Source: Polytrichum commune
Taxonomy: Eukaryota > Streptophyta > Polytrichopsida > Polytrichales > Polytrichaceae
Length of the DNA: 64,000 nucleotides
Direction of reading: 5' to 3'
NCBI GenBank assembly: GCA_950295325.1
Contig: OX485804.1
Span: 15,748,001 to 15,812,000, forward strand
Both the position numbers and the translations under genes were made by a program. Of the stretch, positions 35,355 to 47,144 are shown one piece after another; positions within the stretch are counted from its first letter, which is position 1; each line of letters begins with the position of its first letter. The notes under the pieces are model-generated. The model made no database searches, was not told the DNA's origin, and saw only the letters and a list, made by a program, of their open reading frames with translations.

Positions 35355-35853
35355 GGGCCACTATACACGAGACTGAGAGCCCGTGACCATTACACTTCAA
35401 GCACTCTCATTGGTGGAAAGGGCGGAGCCGGTCCAAGTTCGCTTCACTCTCGCTTGAGGGACCAACGGAGTATGTGAATGCAAGATGCATGTAAAGTCTA
35501 CATGGATCCCTACATGGCATCCAATGAATCACGTTTCATGGTCACTTGGATCATTTTCAAAAACTACCTCTTGAAGGTAGCCCTAACACAAAAAACCGGG
35601 AGACCATGGCACTCCAAATGCTCGTAACCGTTGATTTATTCTATTTTACCATGTGTGAAAACCTGCATGAATAGAAACTTTATTGAAATGGCACTTGGTT
35701 GAGGGCTTGGTCACATATGACTTCACACTACACTCGAAGCTCCGTGACCACACTACATGATTTTGAAGGTGTATTGGGACGGCCTTTGGACACTTTCTCT
35801 TGGGCTCTCACAATCTCATGGTCACGGCTCTTGGCTCGTGTGTGAAGTGGCCC
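35355..35853 (+). mobile_element. Harbinger-type MITE (family H), second 499-bp copy
   Basis: Same termini (GGGCCACTATACACGAGAC / GTGTGAAGTGGCCC), length and orientation as the copy at 34679. The left flank is TCA and the right flank TAA. Confidence 0.85.
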
Positions 35854-35856
35854 TAA

Positions 35857-35976
35857 GTCCCACCGGTTACATGTTGACATCTTTCGGGTTTTCTTTATTG
35901 ATTGTAGGAATGTTTCATAGATTCCTCTAAATTGGTTGGTAAGTTTCCCGAACTCTTGAGCTTTGACCGGTCATTT
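35857..35976 (-). mobile_element. Family A hAT-type MITE fragment
   Basis: Contains 'accggttacatgttgacatc', 'tagattcctctaaattgg' and 'gaactcttgagctttgaccgg', matching 35231-35345. Both outer ends are lost. Confidence 0.7.
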
Positions 35977-36374
35977 AAAGCGGTGCATTGGTGCCGTTTT
36001 TTTAATCCCTCACGGTGGATGTATTGGTTCTTCCCAAAAGCAAGCAAGCAAGCAAGGATAGGGGGAATCGGGATCCCACCCAATGTTTGAAGAACCCCAT
36101 GCATTGGCCCACTTTATAGTCTCCTCCAATGTCATGCCCGGTCACCTTCCGATTTTGCTTTGTGAGATTCACTATCGGACTCACACAAAACTCAACTTTC
36201 GAGTTCCAAAGGGATCGGTGTGGGAATAAAGGGCTCCATCAAATCATCTACAAGAACACCCTCACCGATGATAAATATATATATTTATTTATAAATTTAT
36301 TTATATGTGTATACACATGTAGAAGAGGATCGCCTTTGAGAGACCGACTCGACCAAAAAGTTGCGGTGTTGTTT

Positions 36375-37240
36375 TCTTTTTGAAGATGACGTGGTTGAAG
36401 ATCCAAGGAGGCATACCGTCACAAGGAGTATGCATAGACGCGAAGTTGCACCTTTGACCAAGTCCTTCATGAGTTCCATGCTAATTTATTGTAAAATCGC
36501 GGGTCTCCACAGGCGTTCACAACCACGATCAAGGTGGTTCATGGGTTGTCGTTTGCTCTCCTTTGTCTCTATTTGTTTTAGGAGTGCTAATGATAGTCAT
36601 ATTACGTTTTCCAACTACTCTTTCTTCATCAACTACGATACAAGGTATAGTCGAGGAGTTTTGTCTTTGGGGCTTGTCCGAAAAGTGGGCCGTGCAAATG
36701 GTTTGGGAGGCTAGGTGGTTGAAAACCCAAGGAGTTGGTAACGTCATAACATGCATAGAGGAGAAGATGCAGCTGGTGTGATCGAGTCACGAGTTCCATG
36801 TTTAATTTTCATAAAACCGGGCATTCACAACCACAACCATGGTGGTTCATGGTTTGTTGTTTATTTCCTTCCGCTCTAATTTTGGAGGGTGTTCATGGGA
36901 ACTATAGTTCCACACCTAGTCTTACTTCATCAACTACAACACAAGTCATGGTTGGAGAATTTTGCCTTTGAGACTTGACTACAAAGTGGTCATGTCAATG
37001 CTTTTGGAGGCAAGGTGGTTGAATAATCCAAGGAGCCCTAACATCGTAACATACATAGACGAGAAGCCGCGGCTAGTATGATCAAGTCATGAGTTCCATG
37101 TTCTATTGATTTTGTAAATTTCAGCCCTTGAGGGGCGTTGCACAACCACAACCACAGTGGGTTCATGGCTGTTGTATATTTCTTTCGGCTCTATTTTCTA
37201 GGGGTATTTATGACAATCATAACCATTTGGTGCTCGAGGT
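36375..37240 (+). repeat. Tandem array of about 300-320-bp units
   Basis: The anchor 'gagttccatg' recurs at 36471, 36791 and 37091. It is followed each time by 'ttcacaaccac' type, 'ggttcatgg' and 'ctct(a/c)tt' blocks, and preceded by 'atccaagga..cataaca(t)gcatag'. Diverged partial units occur at 37420-37600 and 37995-38115. No gene is present. Confidence 0.8.
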
Positions 37241-38234
37241 GGCATTTTGGAATTGGGGAAAAGGAAAATTTCCCCATAGCATAACGCTTCTCCTCCTCTG
37301 ACACTCATCTAAGTTGTCAATCTTCACAATCGGAGGGTGTAGAGAACAAAGCACCAAAATGGCTATGTGTAGTAATCATGCTCAGGCCTCTCGGCGCTCA
37401 AGGGTTACCTAGTCCTACTAGTCCATAGTTTCCACATAAGATGCAAAACATAGCCGAGGAACTTTGCTTTTGGGACTCAACCAAAAACATGGTTGTGGCC
37501 AAACAAATTGGAGGGGACATGGTTGAAGATCCAAGGAACCATACCACCATAACATGCATAGATATGAACCCACAACCATGGTCGACTCTCAAGTTCCACG
37601 CTTAGGTACACTAAATATGATACTTAGTGTCACCAATTCTAATTTTCAGGCTCAATACTAATTGTAAACCGTGGTATTGTGTCACCAACACTAATTGTTA
37701 ATCCAACATTATTTGTAATTTTTTGGGGGAGATTATAGAATTACAGTGTTGCAATAATTGTCACTTACCAAGTGCCTTTTCATCCAATTTTCAAATCATC
37801 CATGATAATGTGTCGTCCCCAGTTGTTGACAAGAGAAAGGTAGGGTTTTGGCCAATGGATGAACTCATCCATCGATCATGACAGTATATTTGTTCACTTA
37901 TTCATAAGAAGTGTCAGTTGAAAAGTTACCCTAGTGACATTAAACACCATGTGACACGAAATGTCATATTTAGTGTAGTTTCATTTACACACAACCATGG
38001 CGGTTGATGGTCCTCATTTATTTTATTTGGCTTCATTTTTAGGGATGATTAGTGGGCTTTCATGACAACCATGGTTATCATAACTACTCTTACTTCATCA
38101 ACTAGAGTACAAGGTTGTGATGGTTTTCTTTGGTTTTATTTTGTTTGTACACCCTAAACATTATTTGTCACCAGGATAGAAGCAAGAAGTCAAAGAATGG
38201 GGATGGATTTGACAAGTGCAACTAATAACTCTTA
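37241..38234. other. No gene; partial repeat units
   Basis: Contains the diverged units of the preceding array. At 37600-37990 there is a segment bounded by 'tacactaaatatgatacttagtg' pieces and the inverse 'tgtcatatttagtgta', probably another short inverted-repeat element. Confidence 0.4.
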
Positions 38235-38771
38235 GGGCCGCTTTACACCTAGAGGCTGGGCCAATTCCCCTTGAGGTCGATTGCATGAGATTTTAACCCC
38301 TTTTGGGTTGGAGGCCAGCCTCAACCACACATTACCATAAGATTATAACGGGGGTCAATTTTCCCATATGTAAAGGTCTTAGGGCCAAGAAGCCAGGCCG
38401 ATTCAATGAATCTAGCATAATCCAATAGATCTAGCATAATTTAGCATCGAGCCAATCAAATTTTCACAAAATCCAACGGATCTAGTTCGTTGAAAAAATC
38501 ATATTTTACTTTTAAAAATATTTTTTTAATTGAAATATGACATTTGGCCCCGAGGCCAAGAATCGGCCCTCCGTTTTGGGTGCACCCAATTCAACAAACT
38601 CAGGCCATGTCAGAACATGCATTTTTTGATTAAAATTTTCATACCACCAAATCGGCCCAACCTCTATGTGTAAAGGGTTAGGGCCGATTTCAGTCTTTTG
38701 GCCAATCACAAGTGAGGATTTCAAGCCTCTTACACAATGAATTGGCCCGGCCTCTAGGTGTAAAGTGGCCC
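38235..38771. mobile_element. Harbinger-type element with CTAGAGGC-containing termini
   Basis: The left end GGGCCGCTTTACACCTAGAG and right end ..CTCTAGGTGTAAAGTGGCCC form an inverted repeat of about 33 bp around 537 bp. TTA lies at the left and TTG at the right. Internal copies of the terminus (near 38375 and 38665) suggest a second, nested element. No transposase frame. Confidence 0.75.
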
Positions 38772-41700
38772 TTGGATACACATTCCATCAAAAATCCATC
38801 AACGAATCATCTCCACTCCATGGATTGCATCAATGGGAGAGAATACGATGAACGAGGTCACACCCACCCACACTTCTCTTCAAAGACAACTAACTTAACT
38901 TGCTCCCCTTGTGTGTAAACCAAGAAGACCGTCATTGTGGATGAGGGCGGGCCCAAACCAACACCAACACCACGACCACGCAAGTCGTAGTTTGCATCTA
39001 ACCTAAACGCGTGAGCCGAGCCAACGACCTCGTCGTTTATTGTCCATGTTGAGGAAGTCCAAACTCATGTGGGGTTTGCATCTTTTGAAGCTTTACGAGA
39101 AAATGGTGGTGCCCAAATCCACTAGAAAATCACACACCCACCCACCCACCCCCAAATGTTTTTGCCCAAGGCATTGACCTCAAACTCCCTCTCTCGAGCA
39201 TACTCAATTGGTGAATAAAGAAGTCAAGCGTTTTCCAACTTTGAAGGGCCAATGGTTCGTTAATCCGTTAAGTTAAGGAAGCTACATTTGAGTGGTATGT
39301 GGCAAGGCTTCTAGTCAATAATGGACACCATAATGACATGTGTTAGATGAGATTGGATTATATATATAAAACATAGGTTTAATTGTTAACGCACTTGGGA
39401 GGAGAGAGGAAATTGTTATAAACAAGTGTACCTCTCCTTCATGTAGCATAAAAGCTCTTGAATAGTATGCAGTCTAGAGGGTACAAAATCGAGCTGACTT
39501 GACACTGGAATCAATTTAAAAACACCAAATTAGTCTACTCATGGTCATTCGAGACAAATCGGCAACAAACATGTAGGGGGTCCAAATTTTCATGTTGATT
39601 GGATGAGAGGTGCGCATGAATAGGATAACTCCCTCTCTCTCCCACTTGGGAGGGTCTATATACTTGTAGAGATAGAGAGAGTGTCTTCATCTTGACCTTT
39701 GATCAATTTTGCATCTCAACTCTTATTTCGACACTTGGAAAACCAATCTTATGGGATTCACAATTGCTAATTGGATGAGATTGTTTTTGAGCCAATCCCA
39801 TGGTGAAAAATGTTTGTGGAGTTGGAGGTGCCCACAATAGGACCACATGCGGGTATTGCATGGTTCATTTTTCTTATTCTCCACCTTCTATTGGTCAAAC
39901 TTATGTCTTTGGAATTGTGTTGTGTTAGCAAATCTATGATGAAATATCAACAAAAACCAAACTAAAAATCGGACATGCCATGATTTCATCACTAGTTGTT
40001 GGAAGTGCATGTTTATTGATTCCTCGATTGAATACATAGGTCCCCCCCCCCAATTGTGCTCACTATTGATTGTGAAGTGGTAAATAGAATATGAAGTGTA
40101 GTCCAATCTCCAAGCCCACGTCTTAATGGTGTTTGTTCTTTGGTCCTCACCTAATCACACACCAATCAAATATAGGCGCTTGCTTTTGAAAAAAACCAAA
40201 TAGCACCCGCCTACCTTAGGTGTACAAGAATTGGCACATAACTAAGGTATGTAGGTGTTATTAAGTTATGTTCTCATGTTCTCCAACTTCTACTGATTAG
40301 ATAGACACAATGGAACTCGTGTTGCAATAGCAAACCTACAATGAAGCATCGACAACAATCGGAGTAAAAGTTGGACCTCCCCCAAACCTATTTATTATTA
40401 GAAGATGTGCATGATTGTTGATCTCTTAACTGAACACATAGGTCCTCCTCTATGTGTTCACTACCGAGTGTGAAGTAGTTAACAAAGTCTGCAGACGTAG
40501 TCCAATCTCTTCAAAACACGTGTCTTTTACGGTGTTTGTTCTTGGATCCCCACCTAACCACACACCAACCAAATTTAGGGGGTCCAATTACGAAACATAA
40601 CCTAATATCACCCGCACACCTAACCGTGTAAGTTCGAAGAGCTCCCGAGCCCCTACAATGAGATATTTGTTCATTGCTAGCAAGTTGGTAGGTTTTTGAG
40701 TGCAACTAAATATCTAAAATGAGATTGGAACACACTTAGCTACTACGATCTTCATCAAACAACTTGTTCAAAGTCACAAGAAGCCCCCACCATGGCGGGC
40801 TTGTTCTCATGCTATTTTATTACACAAACATGAGCAATGAGGATGGATTTGCACAATGGGATTGCAATTGGTATATCAAAGTTTGTGGGCAACAAGTGTG
40901 GATGAGATAAGTTTTTGCACCGCTTTTAGCATTGCCAAGCTAAAGCCCTAATTGGGTTGGCCACTTGAAAGTCCACGGGCATCGGGGATGTTGTTCTCCC
41001 GGGTTGTTCTCTAAGGGCATGCAACCATATATAGAGGACCCAATGAACCCAACTAGCTAGGCCCTCGCATTTCCTCACGTCCCATTTTAAGCAAGGGGTG
41101 CCCCATGGATGGATCTACGAGATAAGTGAGACATTGTCAGTCGTAGTTATCTTAACTTCAAGTTTCCGAGGACCCATTAATTGATTAATTAATTAAGTCC
41201 ATCCCCATTGGACTTTCCAATAAGTTATACTATGTATAAGCTTAACTTGTGTGGGGGTTTTGTTTTTTTGTGGGTGGCATGGTGGGCCAATTGGGTGCTG
41301 CCATCTGGCAAGAATTATTGCATGAGCTTGAAAGCGGTTTTTCCATTAAGCGAGCTAGGGAAGCTTAGATGGGTCTTGAACGGTTACTTTCTTTTCTTTC
41401 CTTGTTTCCAACTAGCCCACTTTGCCCAAGGATAGCTTACTCGTGATCAATGTGAAGATTCTCGTGCTCGTTAAATTGTCTCGAGAAAAGTTATTATTAT
41501 GTTGACGATTGGAGTTATTTGTAAAGTAATGCAAATGAAACCCTAGCTTTTGTTCCAAACCATGAGTTTATGAGAATTGACACAATAACACTTAAGGTTT
41601 CTTAATGATTCAATTACCATGCACACAGAGTGGTGTCGGGCTACTGAAAACCAACTTTTCTAGTTTGTCATGCTGAGATAGGTGGGTCAAGCTAGCCTTG

Positions 41701-42629
41701 CATAGGCCGATTCAGGATTCAAGACAATGGCTCCCTTGCACACACCTTATTTTAAATCCCAATTCTCTCCTCAAGGTTTGAGAGGTGGAAAGAGGAGAAC
41801 TCAAAATTTCACTTAAATTTTCAAAACAGGTCTTGACACAAGACAAGCCAGTGTGCTCTTGATAGAAAGTTTTCTCAAAGAAGGATCAAACCAACGGTTT
41901 TGTCCCTCTTTTGAGAGACTTTACGGATCGCTCAATTGAACATGTTGTGCTTTTCAAATTTCGAGTAGACAATCCAATCTCTTTTGGACATGTGGTTTTT
42001 TTATTTCCGTTCTTAAAGCCACAACAAACCACATAGTGTACCACTCACATTATAGGTGTCCGATTAAGACAAGTGACGAATTTAGGCACCTCTACCTTAC
42101 CTTATGTTGAGTAAAAGTTAACCATTGGTTTCATTCCCAGTGAATGGGCTTGAAGGCACTCCAAAAATAGGAGGGAATTAGCACTAATAAGTACTCATAT
42201 AAATGTATTGTGTCCTACTTGTGATGGTCGTCACATAAAAAGCTCGAGCGCGTTTAATCTGTTTACTTTTGTTCAATGCTACTTTCTTGATAATGAGTCA
42301 GCCATGCCAGGGAAATCCAAAAATAAAACAACACACAAAAAGAACTCAAAAGAAATCTTGTCACTTCCCTTTATTACAAAGGAACTTGACATCATCTGCA
42401 TTTTTGCACTTGACAATCACTACAAGTATATATGAGTCATGCGCAATTGTCATGCGTTACTGGAAACTTGTCTTATTTCATTTGAAAATTTGTAAATCTA
42501 AAGCAACCATCCGTGCCATGTCTTCTCCATCTTGTTTAGAGGATATTTTGTAACTTAACCTTTGGTGGAGATTGAATATAAAGGTCTCTACGTTGGCATC
42601 ACCATGGATAGGGCCCTTACTCTCTACTG
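38772..42629. repeat. Dispersed and partly tandem repeats, no gene recognised
   Basis: 39415-39625 is a family W copy (aacaagtgtacctctcc ... tggatgagaggtgcgc). 39860-40200 and 40240-40620 are two successive copies of the dispersed repeat marked by 'gtttgttctt(t)gg', 'cctcacctaatcacacacc' and 'gaagtgcatgtttattgattc'. I see no exon elsewhere. Open frames of up to 94 codons (42208-42553) have no motif. Confidence 0.45.
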
Positions 42630-43866
42630 TGGAAGGGCTTAAGGTTCTTCCATAGCATTTGGGATCCTAGCTGAAAGGTTTTTTTTTGTCATGGGAGGAG
42701 GCACACCTTAAGTACTCCCTTACACATGTATATTCCGATTCTTCGGTTCAGTTGTTGGAGTTCTATGGACCTTTCTGGGAGAGGATGCTCGGCTGAAGTA
42801 GTGCTCATCCCACTTCACAAGAATAGGTTGGCTTGTATAGACATATAGAGGATGCCTTGCATAAATGGGTGCTTAGTGATGGCTATCTTAAGGAAGTTAC
42901 TTTTGATCATGTACAATTCAGTGAGGTGTTTATGGGCACCTTCCCTAAATCCATTGTTGGGTCACACTACTTTGCCCTTATAGTGGTTAAATTGATTGCA
43001 CACAATGCGGCACCCCCTGCGGCTTTCTCAAGGTGGATGTCATAAGTTAGGGCTAACAAACTAGCATAGGGAAGTGTGCAAACCCAACTCAACTTGTTCT
43101 TTGGAAAATTGGATTAGTTTTATGTTGACCCTGCACAATGGTGGTGGCCGGAGGTTACACCCTTCTTGACGTACTCTACCAAGCTTGGTAGGAAATAGAT
43201 TACTACTCAAGAGGTCCTTAAGAAGCTGATTCTTGGAAAATGGTGCAATGAAAGTCCTCCATCCACTTCTCCATAGTGGCACATTATTTGGCATAAACAC
43301 AAAGCTCAAAATGAGGCTACTTTTCTTTGGCCAATTATCCATAAGGTTGTGCTTGTGAATGAATGGTATGGATGCATTTTGGCAGAAATCGATAAGAGAT
43401 GTCCCCATTATAGTTCACAATCCATGAGTTGGTAGAGCACATGTTCCTTCAGCTGCTCGCTAGCCGAACAAGTGTGGCGGTATGTGGAAAACAATATTTG
43501 GCAACTCTTCACCAAGAGATGTAACCTTGGCCCTTGGAAACCTTTCTCAACGACGCAATACATCTTTGATCAACCCCTCAACAAATCCTTGAAGTCGTTT
43601 AGCCATATCTATTGTTTCTTGAGGAGCGGTACCATGTGAATTATTTGGCATGAAAATGCACCAGGTGATGTGGGTCTCTCTGCTTGACTACGGTAGACTT
43701 GAGTGACAATGGACTCTAGTGGATTCCAAAAGAAACTCCAGATGTGGCCTATCAAGATATTCTTAATGAATTTGATTTGCCTTGGTGTGTCAATGGTCTA
43801 ATTCTTACTCGTAACAATTTAGCAGTTACTTGGAAAGTTAGGCCCCGGATGGGCACTATTTCTTGA
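42630..43866 (+). pseudogene. Decayed non-LTR retrotransposon (LINE-type) ORF2 C-terminal region
   Basis: One plus-strand frame can be followed without a frameshift from about 42660 to 43660, although it holds about ten stops (mostly TAG). It reads SWEEAHLKYSLTHVYSD, ALHKWVLSDGYLKEVTFDHV and, from 43277, WHIIWHKHKAQNEATFLWPI, then HKVVLVNEW, CPHYSS and LAEQVWRYVENNIWQLF. The spacing and the FLW..IHK..V..W....CP......C..A..VW pattern match the zinc-binding module that follows reverse transcriptase in plant LINEs (zf-RVT), with some of its metal ligands lost. A further stretch in another frame (43732-43866: PDVAYQDILNEFDLPW, LAVTWKVRPRMG) continues the protein. The reverse transcriptase core is absent, as expected for 5' truncation. 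It is not functional. Confidence 0.75.
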
Positions 43867-44945
43867 GGTCCCCTCGGCAAGCATTGATTTTTTGAGGTGG
43901 TTTTACTTTTCCTTGACAATTGAATTCGGTTTCAATTTGTACCAACAAAACCAAAATAAAGAAGAAGGAAATCTATCACAAAATTTTGTATAGTTCTTTC
44001 ACCGACGTGGGTTGGTTGCTTAGGACTCATAGAACCCAACATGATGTTACAGTGCGTTGAGTATCTTCAGTTACGATATTTATGGACTTTTGGTGGGGAC
44101 TGCACTAACTTTGAAACGCTACCTCTAATTCTAGAGTGAAAAAGTATTTCACATCGTATTGAAATCGCTACCATAGCACTCTCCAACCGTGACTATTACT
44201 TTGCTTTCTACACCTAGCCTCACTCTTACACAACAATGTGCACAAAGAACTTCTTCCGGCACTACATACTTCGTTGCTCCTTGTATTATGTATTGTTTAC
44301 AACAAAAATGTTTGTCATCCTCGCTGCATCACAGTGATACATTTGCATTGTTCTTTCACCAACACATGATGATTGCCTAGGATTTATATGCTTACAGGGT
44401 CAAGCTGACAATATAAGCGTTAAGCACAATTTCTCTTCTTAGAATGGTCAAGATTATATATTTTCTTGTTCGCAAGATCATAGAAGTCTAACACATCACA
44501 AAAACATATCAGTCTGATATCTTATGCAAAAAATTACAAAAAATTTAAGTTGCACATGTAGGTGACCTAAAATCAACACCTATATAAAATGTTCACATGG
44601 TGTACATCCTCATAATCCATATGTACTTGTTGTGCAAGATTTTCAGGAGTTGGTTTGGGGTGTACAAACCTTTTCGTATCTTAGCCCACCAAAAACAAAA
44701 ACAAAAACAAAATTGCCATGGTAGAAACTTGGCATGGGCCACGTATAATTCCAAACGAAACGAAACGAAATTGATTTTAAAGTCCGGAAAGCCAAAAGGC
44801 TAATAGGACTAGAAGTACATCATGATGGTGTCAAACTGGCTAATGCCCTAGTACCTTACAAAGACATGGTGTGATAGCCTCCGTGAGATACTTGATGGTC
44901 CAATTGAAAGAAAGACTTGAGACTCTCCAATACTACGTTCTCAAA
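43867..44945. other. No gene recognised
   Basis: The 3' continuation beyond the LINE-like frame carries no clear poly(A) end. A (CAAAAA)n run occurs at 44692-44711. Nothing else is supported. Confidence 0.4.
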
Positions 44946-45168
44946 TACTCCGTTTATGGTATTTAGTGTCACTTACTATGTGGAGCTTCACAACGTTGTA
45001 ACTATTTATTGAGAACTTAAAATTTTACCAAGCAAAGGCATTTATGTTCTATAACGTCCAAACAATTTATTCAACATTCGTAAGTAACAGTTGAAGGCAA
45101 GAGCAAGAAGTTATTGCATTGCATAATTCTATATAGTAAGTGACACTAAATACCATAAAAAATGTAGT
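44946..45168. mobile_element. Short family P-related MITE
   Basis: 223 bp with inverted ends (CCGTTTATGGTATTTAGTGT and the complement GTGACACTAAATACCATA). It has the same terminus as family P but a different, shorter core, shared with 62871-63095. Confidence 0.8.
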
Positions 45169-45307
45169 GACTGAAAACTATCTCAAATAGGTCATATAAG
45201 AGACACTCCAATACAAAGTGTGCCTCGTTTTCAACTACATTATGAGAGCAAAAGTGGCACAATCAAAACTAATAAAAAGGGTTTGGAATTGGGCATTGAG
45301 GTTTGTC

Positions 45308-45548
45308 AATGTCTAGGGGAATTTGTGAGCATATTCGGTTAAAATCCGAATGTTTCCAAGTCCAACCACTTACATGTTAGTGATCTTCCGGTTTGTCTTT
45401 GTTGAATTGAGCTACACTCCATAGATTCCTCTAAAATGATGGGTAAATTTCCTGAAGTCGTGAACTTCAACCCGTTGTTTCTCAAACTTAACTGGTTATT
45501 TCTCAAACTCAATCAGTTATTTCTCAAACACAACCGGTTCATCTCTAA
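45308..45548 (-). mobile_element. Family A hAT-type MITE remnant with an internal minisatellite
   Basis: Read on the minus strand, it keeps the conserved blocks (cggttaaaatccga, tccaaccacttacatgtt, tagattcctctaaaatga). Near the 5' end a ~26-bp unit 'actggttatttctcaaactc' is repeated three times (45475-45540), which other copies lack. It is cut by the element that starts at 45549. Confidence 0.7.
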
Positions 45549-45933
45549 CTACATTAAATATGATATTTAGTGTTTGATTATATTTAATGTTGTTACCACC
45601 CTACCTTGCTCAACACTAATTTTCAATTCCTTGACAATTAGTGTTAGACATAAATGTGTCGCTACCTTCCCTACTGCCACCTCCCTTCTTGTGAAGCATG
45701 GATATCATTTGACTTGTGATTTTAGGGATGGCATCCCACCTTCCTGCTCGTTGATTTCTCATCTGCCAAAATCGATGACATTCTTTTCATATCCTTACTA
45801 ACACTAAAATCAAACATGTAACTTCCACATATTACCATAGTTGATATTTAGTGTTGGAGTTTCCAATTAATGCTACTTACTTTCATAGGGTTATTGACAT
45901 TTAGTGTATGCGTTGATACACTAAATATCATCT
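45549..45933 (+). mobile_element. Family E miniature element, copy 1
   Basis: Bounded by 'tgatatttagtgt' motifs in inverted arrangement. The interior (ttgttaccaccctacc, catatccttactaacact, cataggg) matches the reverse complement of 51999-52314. A family S element lies at its right edge. Confidence 0.7.
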
Positions 45934-45936
45934 TTA

Positions 45937-46309
45937 GGGCCGGTTTACACTACGGTGGAGAAGTCCACCGGTCATGAAAAAAGGGCGTTTCTCAATTGTG
46001 ATTGGTCGAAAATGCAACTCTTGACCGGTGGGTGTTTACACTAGGTGAAGAAAACAATGGTGGTGAACTTTTCTCATGGATGATAAAATGACATGGCCGC
46101 CTACATGGCGGCACTTTTTGGAGTTGGGCTTCTCCGGAGGAGGAGTTTCTTGTCCGGCCTCAAGAGGCCGGAGAAGCCCAACTCCATAAAAATATTTTAT
46201 TGCCTTTAATTCTTCTCCGGCACATCCACCATTTGCCTCATATAACCATGTCTTGGCCAAGCATTCTTGACCGACCGGAGGCCTTCTCCACCGTAGTGTA
46301 AACCGGCCC
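45937..46309 (+). mobile_element. Harbinger-type MITE (family S), copy 2 with inverted centre
   Basis: 373 bp, same termini and orientation as copy 1, flanked by TTA (45934-45936 and 46310-46312). The flanks of the central hairpin run in the same direction as in copy 1. The 30 bp between the arms (46138-46167) read as the reverse complement of copy 1 with two differences, which sit in the spacer of a small internal palindrome. No coding capacity. Confidence 0.93.
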
Positions 46310-46773
46310 TTAGTGTAGCGGTTGGTTCTTCCCTTCCATTGATGTGTGCTAGCTACTTGTCGACTGGACACACGAGTTCATGCATCATAATAAGCCTAGC
46401 TTTCACTTTTGGCTGGAAAAGGTGCAGAATGGACATCCCCAATTGCAATTGGCCAGTCACACACAAAGGCCTTCCTCATGCTTTTAACTTAGTGTCCAAA
46501 AACTCAAGCACTCTGACACCTCCCATCATCCACCTCACTACCCGACCTAATAATAAGGTATGCGGGTGTTATTCGGTTAGTATTTTCCTAGTTCCCCACC
46601 TTCAAAGTCGTAGTGCACTAATGCCCCCTCCCCACCCGACTTTACCAAATAACCAAAGTCTTTCCTAAAAACTGGGTAAAGCTCCCTCGGTTATAGTGGA
46701 GGCATCCGGCTATCCCAATCCACTTGCAAGGACTTGCTTCGGAGATTTTAGAGTAGGTTTTAGTTCAGTAGCT
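46310..46773. other. No gene recognised
   Basis: Contains a fragment of the dispersed repeat (aaggtatgcgggtgttattcgg at about 46555), repeated at 47318. Nothing else. Confidence 0.4.
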
Positions 46774-47144
46774 TTCACACATGATCATGGTTTTATCTAC
46801 CAAGCAATGAATGTTGGGTAGTTTTCGTCCCATTACCAAATGCCTTGCTACTCATCTATCTTACCATCAATTTTTGTTAATGAAGCTCCTCATGGCCTCA
46901 TAGCTAGATTAAAAAGCAACCAATCACAAGGGCGGGAGGCGACACTTTTAAAGGTCCTATATTCTTGCCTCATGTCTAGGTACCCATGGATGAGTCGGTG
47001 CTTGAGGCTTATAACCTCCACTTTTAAGCCATGCCACGTCATTTGCCAACTAGGCTCGGCACTAGATAACGTTGATGGTGTGAAGGCCGTGTTTTTAGAA
47101 CCAACTTTTAGGCTTAGCTAAAGTCAGGTGGGGAGGGGGCATAA
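46774..47144 (-). repeat. Dispersed repeat family X, copy 2
   Basis: Reverse-complement match to 7942-8313 along its length. The 93-codon open frame here is not conserved in the other copy, so it is not coding. Confidence 0.75.
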
